DNA of 64,000 nucleotides from Apoda limacodes (Eukaryota > Arthropoda > Insecta > Lepidoptera > Limacodidae). The stretch spans positions 3,534,001 to 3,598,000 of the forward strand of contig OX291545.1 of the NCBI GenBank assembly GCA_946406115.1, read 5' to 3'. A model generated the notes under the pieces. That model saw only the letters and a program-made list of their open reading frames with translations. It was not told the DNA's origin and made no database searches. Shown one piece after another: positions 47,110-58,400 of this stretch (position 1 is its first letter; each line of letters opens with the position of its first letter). The translations under genes and the position numbers were made by a program.

Positions 47110-49921
47110 CAGTACAAATCAACCTAAACAAAGCAAATACGCGAATATTAGAACTAAAGGGATACAAGTACTAATGAATTATATGATTTTCCGTCATCCC
47201 TACACAAAGGAACCCTAATTGATGCTACTTCCACATTTGAAAGTAAAATCCATACGAATGCTAAATCCATTCGTTTTGTAGTGTGAGAACCAGATAGCTA
47301 AGCGTTCAGGACTTATGACCTGAAAGTAGGTTTAAGGGGCGCCCCCTTATAATGTACATTAGCGCTCACCTACACTAGCTAACCAGCCAAAATAGTGAAA
47401 CCCTACTAACGCCGCTAAGGATGGACATGGATTACACATAGTAATTACTGTATCTCTTGGCAGACCTAGTTCTTTAGTGGGCTATATAATTATTATGGCT
47501 GGTATAATCTTAGTTCCCACTTCTACTTTTATACAAGATTTATCTTAACATAGCTGAAAAAGTTGTAGAAACAAGGTCCATCTATATATTCCTTCCTAGT
47601 GAGGTGATTGAGATTTCTTTCTACCATAAATTTCTACCATAAAAACCGGCAAAAGTGGGCCCGTCATTTGGATGTTTAAACATTAATTTAGATATTTTTA
47701 AAACACAATCCAAAGGATTTCACAACCACTAATCCCTCGCTTCTCCCTTCCTACATTTCAAACCCCTCCATCTTATTTTATATTCCGGACGGATGTCCGG
47801 CCTTAACTAATTTGAACAAAGAAAAAAGAATATCTTTTAAGTATAATTCTAGTTATGTTGGTTGGGTACTATTATAGAGTTCTAGATTAATATGAACGGT
47901 CTAATTATCCTAAACTAAAAAAATATTAATATTATGTTCTAAATGTTCGTGAAGTTCTAACAAACCCCGGGTAATTTCAAATAAACTAACACGTCATTCC
48001 ATTATACAGAATACGTGAACTTTACTTTTTACTTTATTATTGTTAGAATATTTATTGTACGAGGCTACCCTAATGGTTGTTAAACGACTCACTTAGGTAA
48101 GTTTCGCGGGTGTTTTCAATATTATAAAAGTTCTAAGTAACTTAAACTTTCGCGTTTATATACAACATTATAAAACTCCCAATCAGCGCTCGTCTTGAAA
48201 CTACCACCAATCACATACGTTCAAACAAACCACCAATCAACGCTTTTAAAACATTCTCCAATTAACTTTAGTTCCAATCAAACACTCAACCATAGTTAGC
48301 TTCAAACCATTCATTCTCGCGCCACAGGTTTAAAATTTTATGCAACTATATTTTGTCTAGAGTCCGGATTCATAAATCGGAAGTTAGATTACTACCTACA
48401 TTTAACAATTAATTCCGTGTTGATGTCTATGATTCGTAAGTCATTTGCACTTTTATTTTACATTTGATCATCATCGGTATTCAACTTTTTGTTAGCTTCA
48501 AACCTGTCATAAAATAAATCATAACTTCTCAGCTAATGTATAATATTACTGAACATGTCTATTTAAACGCGCCATTCTAATTTAAAGATGCATTTTGCTT
48601 TAGGTAGTAAGTTTATTGAGAATTGTTTACTAATGTAAATCTTCGCGCTAAAACTTGAATAAAACATTGCATTACAAAATGTTAAGGCATAAATATTGGT
48701 ATCGTCACATTACTTGGCAAAGAGATACTGAAATGTCATCTTTATTTCCATTATTGAAAATTTTACTTAATTAGACTTAGGTACAAATAATGATTACATC
48801 GTAAATACATTTCTATAAGCAACTGTAGTCTTAAAGTAAGACGAGTAACTTAGATGAGGCACAGTTAAAAGAATGGCACAGACAGAATTTCCACTACAAC
48901 TTCAAATTTATTATATATATTATCCGGTCGTGAACACAATAAGAAACTATTTGGTTTAAATGCGCAGCTTGCACATTAGTAGGTGGCTCAGACCGAGGCA
49001 CTACTTATGAAAAACATGTCATTCACAAAACGATACGAATATACATTAACTTATTCACAGTATTATGTAATATTTAACAATGGCCTAACGAATGATATTT
49101 TATAAAAAAACATACGCTGACATTAGCCTTATTAAGTATTACTTGAGGTACAAAATTGAGTTATTACTTAACTCAGTTAAACAATTTGCCTGAAATTAAA
49201 TAAATATTGCTATAGTTTGTAAAATATAGCTTCAATCGTGGGACAGCTGTCACAGTAACAGATCAGATCTAGTGCTAGGACGATGTTGATAATAATTGAT
49301 CATTAGTACCGATAATTGTTGCTATTATTATTTATGTTTGAATATATTTTTTAAGGAATAATAAAATAACCTCGTCTCTCATATCCCTCTTTTCCTGGTT
49401 ATCCTTTCCGTTCTCAATTCAATCATTCTGAAACCTTCCCGGCGGGCATGGGTACAAAAAATTCAACGCAATGCGATGAATACAAACAAACAAGGCTACT
49501 TTACGCTTTTATAACTAAACAAACTATGGAAACCAGACGACGGCTACAAATATTTACTTATATCCTTTTTTTAAAAGACACACGTACTATAAACAAAAAG
49601 CCCGAATATCTGACAAATAGTTACTACCTAAATGTTTGTCCTGTGCGCGAATCGAATCCGCCGTCTTCGTTTAGCAGGCAGGATTACTCGTAACAGAGCT
49701 ACCAAGGAATACATGTAGATAAAGATATATTTTTCACCTATCGAACATTCTCAAGGGATAGATTTGTCTAAAAAGAATTCTGCAACAATAAAGGTAACAA
49801 TCTCCAATTTATTATATCCAATTTTCAGTCACCCCAACACCCTCCGAGATAGCCTAAGTGACGATAAGTACGTCGTTCGTTTTGCAACCAAAATTTTTGT
49901 CAATAACGTTTCAAAGCTACT
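47110..49921. other. Non-coding stretch, mostly AT-rich
   Basis: No exon or RNA gene was recognised. Near 48180-48300 five or so CCAAT-like boxes (ccaatca, ccaatta) lie about 20-40 bp apart. 'cgcgaatcgaatccgcc' at 49650 resembles a tRNA B box without a matching A box. Confidence 0.4.
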
Positions 49922-50245
49922 CAGGGTTGCGTTCAAAAAACGAGTAACTTGAGTTAAAAATGACGTCATCATGTTGCTAACTCTACCCTAAAGTTTTTGA
50001 ACGGCTAACCGAGTTGCATCTCTCAACTTAAATCTATGTTTCTACTTTTAGGATTTTTTTTCCATTTTAAGTTCCATATTTTAATTTAAAGTACCAATGT
50101 AGGGCCAAGAGAACGCTAAACTTCAATTGAAGTGTTAAATTTTTCTTGATAATATTTGATTTGATAACAAATACCATCTTGATTTTTTTCAATTTAGTTT
50201 TTACAAACTATGTAGATACTTGCTGAATTCATTGGCTTAATTTTT
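49922..50245. mobile_element. Second copy of the 8.4-kb inverted-repeat element, shortened
   Basis: Starts CAGGGTTGCGTTCAAAAAACG, carries TGACGTCA at the same offset (49961-49968), 'tttttgaacggctaaccgagttgc' and later 'tttttacaaactatgtag.tacttgctgaattc', matching the inner hairpin arm of the first copy. The right end is lost. Confidence 0.65.
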
Positions 50246-50323
50246 TTTTTTTAACAAACTTATTATTATTATTCTGTTAATAATTTTTTTATTTTTTCAT
50301 TCAGTTGATGCCAGGCTGCAAGG

Positions 50324-51204
50324 ATGCCTAAATCTGGCTTGAAGGACCAGAAGACGGACCAGAAAACGTTCAGTGACGTAAAGCTAAAGGTCTGCAGATT
50401 TCCAAGGTATTTGTCTTGTCATACTTTGAATATTTCCCGCAATCTTTTCTTGTAAATAATAAGTTATTATAAGTAATTCGCAACTTATTTCCTCCAAATT
50501 TAGTTACTCGTTACATTAAAATATTCGTAATTTTATTGTTTCCGCAAAAATAAATTCCCGCATAATTTCAATGTTTTTCAGTTTATCGTAACGAGTTGAT
50601 AGTTTATTTTGTTTTTAAAGAAATATTTATATATTAAGTAATACGAACTTCATTCTGTTAACAAAAAACACATTGAAGATAACGTGTTTCGTCGCTTATA
50701 CTACCCGCGTGATTCATTGCTCGTGTCTTTTTTTGCCACACTTGTTTATGATAATATTCATCGCAGTATTTGTAAACAACCTTATTTAAACTACTTATAT
50801 TATTACTAGTAATAGTAGGTAGCTTCCATAACCAATTGGCTAATTTGAAGTAACATCGTGATTGTTATTATATATAACTTTTGCTGCATAGTATTTTATT
50901 TCACTATGTTTACATACAACATTTATTTGTAATAAAAAAATATTTTTGTACTTAGCTTGCCTTACTTACTTAGAATTACCTGTATGCAATATTTTGCCTT
51001 CCAACGCTGTTTTATTTGTTTTGTGTTTTTAGTTTATTTATTAGCAAGAGTCTGAACAAATTCCTATTTTGGAATCGCTACTTGCTACGTATGCAAAGTA
51101 CTTACTCTTTGTCGCAGAATTTGGATGACGATTCGTCTCTTGAATCGTTTTTATCTAACTCGGAAACAATTGATGATATTCTTACGAGCTATCAAAATAC
51201 GTAA
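50324..51204 (+). CDS. Possible two-exon small gene (84 codons)
   Basis: Exon A 50324-50406 starts ATGCCTAAATCTGG (MPKSGLKDQK.., ..LKVCRFP) and ends CCAAG|gtattt in phase 2. Exon B 51033-51204 follows a strong 3' splice site (ttgtgtttttag) and continues in frame: LNKFLFWNRYLLRMQ, then an acidic-serine part with DDDSSLESFLSNSETIDDIL, to TAA. No domain was recognised. Exon A has the same phase as exon 1 of the SENP-type gene 2 kb downstream, so it could instead be an alternative first exon of that gene. Confidence 0.35.
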
Positions 51205-51279
51205 AAGCAAATAAATACGCAAAAATTATAATTGAAATCCGATTATGTACCATAATTTTAAGTCCTGGTTCGCAGTTGA

Positions 51280-52045
51280 AGATATTTTATGTCGTATCAA
51301 GCGGAAATTATCAACATTGTCAGAAGCTCGTAAAAGTCAAAATTCGGATATTAAAACTGAAATAAAGTCTGAAAGACCGCGTCCCCTGGATTTTCTGAAG
51401 TTCTCCGTAATTGGCCACTTTTTTATGCGAGTTTTTTAAATACAGTCCAAAAAATAGATCTTACTGACGCAAAAAAACATATTATTTAGTTAGAAGATTA
51501 ACGGGCAAGGCAAAATCAATATTGATGGCGATACAGTCAATCATTCGAATACTGTTCCCTTGATAGAGTCTGGGGAGATCATGGATCTAGACGCACCAGA
51601 ATCTATTGAAAATTTACCCTTAAATTTCGGTATATTTTAGATTACTAATCATGGTGCTCTATATCTTTACGTTTTATGCCTTTAAGCGAACACACAACTC
51701 TATAGGATAACTGAAACAAAAGAGAGAGAAAAAGAAATATACTCAGAATGCAAGAGGAACGACCGAGGATATAGCAAGGAGATTTGGTAGTGAGCAAGTA
51801 GGCTCAGAGAGAAGTCTCGCTAGATGTATTGACAGTCGCCGCGAGTAGATTCGAGGGTCGTGAGATACCGAACAAAATCGATTACGGTTGAATCTAAGTT
51901 TGAAGATTTCAACACGCCGCGACCAAAACCGACTGCGCCACTTACGATACGGCGAACGGCAAAAGATTTTTTTAAAAAGAAATTTTTAACAAATTGGAGA
52001 ATAAATTTAATTGCTTACTGCTATGACAAGACTAACAAATTATAA
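51280..52045 (+). pseudogene. Coding-looking scraps upstream of the SENP-type gene
   Basis: Three open pieces on the plus strand look more like protein than chance: VEDILCRIKRKLSTLSEARK with IKTEIKSERPRP (51285-51405); INIDGDTVNHSNTVPLIESG with IMDLDAPESIENLP (51510-51640); KSITVESKFEDFNTPRPKP with TIRRTAKDFF (51875-51990). IKTE and IKSE both fit the SUMO-attachment pattern. Splice phases between the pieces do not fit well, so they may be a broken gene or part of a transposon. The function was not recognised. Confidence 0.25.
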
Positions 52046-52275
52046 AACAATATGATAAGGTTGCGTTGCTTCCTATGCTGACACCACAATCTGATGCCAG
52101 CGCGATGCGACGGCTACGGATGGCTAACTTGTGTTGTTTCATTTAAAGTAATAAACTTTACTGTCGTATGTAAGTAAATAACTAATAAAAATAGCCACTT
52201 AGGCTAGCTGACTCAAAATTAGGCGATTATAGGCTACTTTTCAAAAATAAAAGTTGGGCGATTTTAGGCAACTTA

Positions 52276-52283
52276 GCGCCAAA
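52276..52283 (-). promoter_or_regulatory. E2F-like site near SENP-type gene start
   Basis: GCGCCAAA (TTTGGCGC on the other strand, matching the E2F/DP pattern) lies about 135 bp before the ATG at 52417, with a second GGCGATT-type piece next to it. Function inferred. Confidence 0.3.
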
Positions 52284-52416
52284 TTTTTGGCGATTGAACC
52301 CAAATTTATCTGGCAACATTGTCGGTTTTACACACAACACCGTTTTATTTTGCACTAATTAGATTTTTCATAATTCTAATGTTTTTGGTGATGGAAATCT
52401 AACGAATTTATGTAAA

Positions 52417-55400
52417 ATGAAGTCCGTCTTGGCATATGTCCGTAGTCTTCTTGGCTGGGATGAACCTTCATTAATCAGAACAAACTACAAACGGGACAGG
52501 TAGGTATGACATGTTTACAACATTGTGGTTCAACTTCAGTTATGGCGGCAAACATTGTCGATATTTGTTCTGTTAACGATAATTAAGCTCAATAATGTTC
52601 AACATATCGTTCAACGTAGCCTCTAACTTCTGGAAGTAAGTAAAAATGTGATAATCAAACGTCAAATATAAAGTTGACCATGTTATGTTTTGCAGGACTG
52701 TAGACGATTTTTCGTCTGATGATGACACACCAGCCCTCAAAAGACTAAAGCAGTTAGAAAAAACCTCTTTTCCGGATATCATGACTTCTAACAGTACGTT
52801 TTCCGTATAATTATTAATTATATTATGATTTTGGTATCAGTCTTTTACTATGTTTTAAATACTTGCCTGTTTGATTGTCACAGGTGTATTAAAGAAAAGA
52901 GGTGAAGAAGCCAGTCATAACGTGCGATATGTACCAATCCAAGTTGAAGCTACACATCCTAGCACTTCAACACCCAATATATATAGTGGAAAATTCAGCA
53001 ATAATGCGAAAAGGGTACCAGTTAATCATTTATCAGAAAATGGTCCATCAACACCTAGAAAACCAAGAGTTCATACACCTGTGCCTGTGATACATGCTGT
53101 TGTTGAAGATGATGATGAGGTAAATTTTAATCTAGTTACATCTTTACATAGCTGTTCCCAATGGTTTAACCTGCGTTAATTTACTGTTCCGCTCCTTAGA
53201 GCTAAAGTGTGAAGCTATATAGCCTATAACTTTCTCAAGAATTGGGCTATCAAATGCCGTACTATGAAATTATGATATTGATGACTTGTTATTATACTTA
53301 ATATATATTTGACAATGCTGCTGTTAATGTCATCATCAAAATTTGTTGTTTAAAATAATCAAATTTTAGAGTGCCACTTTTGGACTGATTTGTAAGATAA
53401 GAGGTTTCAAGAGTAAGAACAGAAAGATAATAATGCTTGATTTTATCTTTGCTGAAGGGTTACAGAGTGAGCCATACAGCCACATCTTTAAACAATATTA
53501 TGTGTCACACAAAATAAAGAAAGTAATAGTAATTATGGTAAAATTGCGCTTAGACTATGATGATGCATATTTTTTAAAACCAATTGTGTGTTTGTTCATT
53601 TTATTAGTTGCAACCATTGACTCTGAGTTCTGTAATCTGTATGGATGCAATAGCACATAAAATTAGCTACTCATTAAGAAAGAAATTAATCAAAACTGAA
53701 TTTTCACTATTTTGTTTGTAAATGTTTATAAAAACAAGTTAGAAAGAGACTAGAGTGTCTCTTTGTATTAATCACGCCTTTTCAAGCATTGTTTTTGGTG
53801 CACTGTATAATTTAAAAAAAACCCTACCAATACTATACCAAGTTTGATAGATGCGATCCGATTTTGGCACTGACCGGTCGCTACCGTGGCATGCTTCGCT
53901 CTGCAACAAGCAGTTTAATGTTATTTTCTTAAATGTCTCATCATGTAAAGAAATATGGTGTATTGGAGACCAGTGACAGGAGCCTGAGATAATAAATAAG
54001 CAGTGATGATCAAGGTTGTCATGTCTGTTTCAGTGTTGGATGCTAGATCAGTTTATAAAAAGTTCTAGAAAAGTGTGGTTTAAAAAAACACTAGATTATG
54101 ATATATTTTACATAATATAATCAATTGTAGCAAGTCTGCTTATAAATAAAACATCACTTGGAATTGAAAATAATTTAATATTACTCGGTAAAATATCAAT
54201 AAAACTCGTTGACAGACAAACCTTTTTTATTATGTGTTATACCTACAAATTTCGGATTTTTTCCATTATTTGTGATGTAAAAGCTTGCTTCTGTCAATTT
54301 CGTGATTCTTGATTACAAACAGCAACTATCACATAGGGTTTGATTCATTTGAATGCCAAAATATGCGTTAAAAATGGAGTTTTTCCCGTTTGTCCAATTG
54401 TTATGCACCCTTCGTACAACTGCATGACCAGTTGGACCACTGCCCCAAAATGATAATACCTTTTAATCAACTTTAAAAAAGGAATGAGATTTTCATGAAG
54501 GTTTTATACTAAACAAAACATTATCCCTTTTTAACCAACTTTTAAAATTGATGGAGGTTGTTGTAGTTAAAAAACCTCAAGTGTGAGTCGGATTAGTGCA
54601 CTGAGCATTTAATATGGAAAGTAAATACCAAAGCTCTTTAACCAAGTTCAATGAAGAACAGGGTTTGTCACTCAAAATCTCCAAGCTTTATTTCCAGGTG
54701 ATAACTTTAAAATGGCTTTTTATATCTCCTATTGATTATAGACCAGAAGTTCCTTAACAGAAGTGATAAACCTCATCAAGATCTACATTTTAGATGACAG
54801 CTGTCAGACTAGAAAGTGCTCTATCTTCGTAACTATTGACTGTAGACCAGTTGTTTCATTACAGAATTGATAGATCTAATCAAAATCTTTATTTTGGATG
54901 ACAGCCGTCAAACTAGAAAGGGCTCTATCTCCGTTGATCTTAGACTAGCAGTTTCCTTAAAGAAATGATAGATCTCATCAGTCTTTAATTTAGATGGCAG
55001 CTGTTAAACTAGGAAATGCAAAATCTGCGTAACTATTGATTGTAAACTAGTATTTTCTTACACAAGTGATAGATGTGATCAAGAGTTGCAATTGGAGGAC
55101 AGCTGTCTAACTAGGAAGTTAGCACTTCCTATCCTATCTGCGTAACTATTGATTGTAGACTAGTAGTTTCTTTACAGAAGTTATAGATCTCATCAAGATC
55201 TGCAATTGAAGGACAGCTGTGAAACTAGGTAGTGCTATATCTGTAACTATTGATTGTAGACTAGTAGTTTCTTTGCATAAGTGATAGACATGCATTTTGC
55301 CGGTTGTTTAGATACAAACTGGATGTTGGATCCATAATATTTTGTTACGAATTTAATGCCTAAAATACCCTAAATAGTTTAACAAATAAATTAACCAATC

Positions 55401-58400
55401 ATAAGGTAAGTACATAAATATTCTGACAAACGTTGTCAAAATTAACATAATATATATAATCACAAACAAGTTAACAAAAAAGTGCCACTGCGAGATCTCA
55501 ACTGTTTTTTACTATGCTATTTTGCTATTTCACCTATGCTATCATTTTCATGGTATAGGTAAAATAAATGAAATACAATTCCCTTATAAAAATGAAAAAT
55601 CACAAGGAAATCAAAGAAAAAGTATTTTTAAGGTGATATATGTGATGAGTGTGAGGTTATTTTATATCAGGTTGCAGGACTCTATCTAGAGTAAAAATGT
55701 GCCATTATAAAATATAAATTATTGTATTTTTATTTTGTAGTTCTTGAATCAGTGTAGGTGTGCAGCAATGGGGTTGTCCCAAACTATAATTTAGAGTAAT
55801 TATAGTGTAAGATGTCACTAAAAAGGAGAAAATAAAAAAATCTGCCAAACTTATATACAGAATGGAAACGCTAAGTGATCTCACTTGATTACTTCTAAAC
55901 CATACACAATATCCAAATACTGGTAATTGATCCTGAAAGTGCTTCACAAGTTCTATTCAATGGTACCAAAAATGGTTTATAAAACTGGATTTTTGGGTTT
56001 CAATATGTTTACTGTGTACACCTTAAAAACACAAAAAAACACCTAAAAAACACCTTGAAAACCGCGGTCATAATAGCACAAACATTGAGTAGTGTTGTGT
56101 TCCTGGCGGTGAGTAAGGTTGCCAGAGCTCTTTAAAGATTAGCTGCGCGGACAGCGGGGGGCCGGCGGAGCTCGTTGTTTTCATTGCTCGGCGTAGACAC
56201 GTCGTGCTGGTATGGCGGGCAGGGAGACCTGACGAAACGGCTGACCGCTGGCCGCCCGCAGGTTGCACGGGTTCCCGTGCCAGCAACCGTATCATCTATG
56301 CCGAATTTCTAGTAGGCAGTTCTAGTACCGCGCCTTTTGTCCTCAAAGCTGTCTGTGCAGTGAATCCTCATCTTTAGTTTAAATAACCTTTTTAAAAATA
56401 TGGCAAGAATTAAAAAAAAAGGGTTTTTTTAGCGGTGGCTCCATCCACATTCAATGTGGATTTTTGCAACATTAGGGGTATTTAAGCCAATCTTAACGGA
56501 CTTCACCACCACCTAGAAACTGCGCAGCCGACCATTTCTAACGGAGACTCAGATATCCTGCCCGGCCGAAACATCATACCTTTATTATCCCGGTGCCGGT
56601 GTATGTATGTTCGTCCGGGACGAAATCTGCTGTCGCCGCCTTCATAGCCTTGAAGACAGGGACCTGTCGATAATGTGGGTGCGCGTAGATCACAGCGGTC
56701 ACACTCGTATAGGTCTCATAGCGTAGACACGGCCGTAGCTCGACTCTTCGCGCACATGAGTTTGACGACTGACAAAGTTGTAGAGCAATATCCCACAGCA
56801 GAACTAGTTATTTTGGGAGACTTTAACGCCCACCATCGTAAGTGGCTCAGTAGTCGAAACCAATAACTATGCAGGGAATCTGCTTATGAATTAACTCTGA
56901 CCTATGGATTCTCTCAGCTGGTACTTTCTCCAACGAGAAACCAGATAAAGAGGACCATACAAAGTCAAAGTCAATTTCTTTAATACAGTAATTGTACAAT
57001 TGTAAGTTTCAATTATTTTTTTTATATTCTCAAAACTGTCTGCTGTGACCTTGGAACTGGCCTAACTTTCTGCTATTGTATTTTTTTTTCAATTAAAAAT
57101 AGTAAATTATATCAAAATATTAAACTTTCAACCTTCATACTTAAGTTTACGTAAAATTTAACATCTTTCACACCTGTGTGGCTCTATAAGAACCCAAGTT
57201 GGGACTAACGAGTTGTCATTACGTGTACGGTAGGTCCATGAGAGCAAAATATGAAAATATAGGGTTTTATAAAATACAGTAAGTCAGCCGGTCACGGGCT
57301 CTCTAGCTATAATTGATACCATTGGATAGAGCTAGTGAAGCACTTTCAGGACCAATTGTCAGTATTTCATATCATGTATGGCTTAGAAATAATCGATTGA
57401 GATGACGTAGGGTTTCCATCCTATATATCATCACATCAAATTAATAAAATAAAGTTAGTACTGTTATAACGGAACGTTAAACGTAAAGTTTCTGGGCATC
57501 CGCTCTTAGGTCTATACCACTGTTGTAATTTGAATTCAGAGATCAAAGAATCTCTAGATGTTTGACATCGCTAATTCAAAACAGATTACTTTACGTTCTG
57601 GTTGACGTGGTTGTGAAAAATTCTGTTGATAATTATTTAACCCACGACCCTGAGATTAAGAGTCTCATGCTTTACCGACTGAGCTAGCCGGGCGCCACTA
57701 TAATAGGACAGGTTATAGTAGTAGTGCCCTTTTACCGAATGCACCGGCTAGGTGCTCAGAAGGAGAAGAAAAGATAGAGGGAGTTCAGAGGTGAGTAAAG
57801 AAACACTTTTCAATGGTAAGGCATGTTATATTAGTACACTCTTTCATTTTATCGTAACAGCTTTTAATGAACAATATCCTAATCACATAGGGTGATTCTT
57901 AACACTTAAATATCTAGACCACAGCTACCTATTTCACAATTATATAGGGCTACCTATTTTAGGTATTTACGTAGAAAGATAGCAAAACGCAAGCCTGCCT
58001 ACACAGTTTTTCACACTGTAGTTTTAAAGCTTTTATTAGGGAACTAGTACAATCTGGTTTCTTCGGCCTAGAGCCCGATTCGACGTCTTGCTTCCCTCAG
58101 GTCACCGCCGCCGTAGAAAGGAGACGCGGACGGGACTGATTTTAAGTGGCCTAACAGCGTGTGATGAGTAGTGAATGTGCCGCCCGTGGCAGGCACAAGG
58201 TAAGGCCGCACGTGGCTAGCACAGTGCAAGATCGCACGTGAGCGCAGCTCGCCAGTAGCTTCGGCGCAGAGCAGGTCGCCCCGTAGCATTGGTGTGTAGC
58301 GGTGTTCAAGACAGCACCACTACTGCGCAGGCCGAGGATTTGGAGTACAGTAGACTCCGGCCTCCTACAGTATAAGGACAGCAAAGCAGCTGCAGTGCGC

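Noticed and set aside
48180..48300. CCAAT-box cluster as a promoter
   Set aside because: Several CCAAT-like boxes are present but no gene start follows on either strand. It is more likely a simple repeat of the phrase 'accaatca'.
49640..49700. tRNA-like cgaatcgaatccgcc
   Set aside because: Only a B-box-like phrase with no cloverleaf.
53433..53660. 75-codon plus frame in SENP intron 3
   Set aside because: No acceptor/donor with fitting phase and no similarity to the protease. Exon 3 joins exon 4 in phase 0 without it.
58068..58384. Two overlapping GC-rich minus frames
   Set aside because: They lie inside the tRNA-bearing inverted-repeat element, overlap each other in different frames and have no domain.
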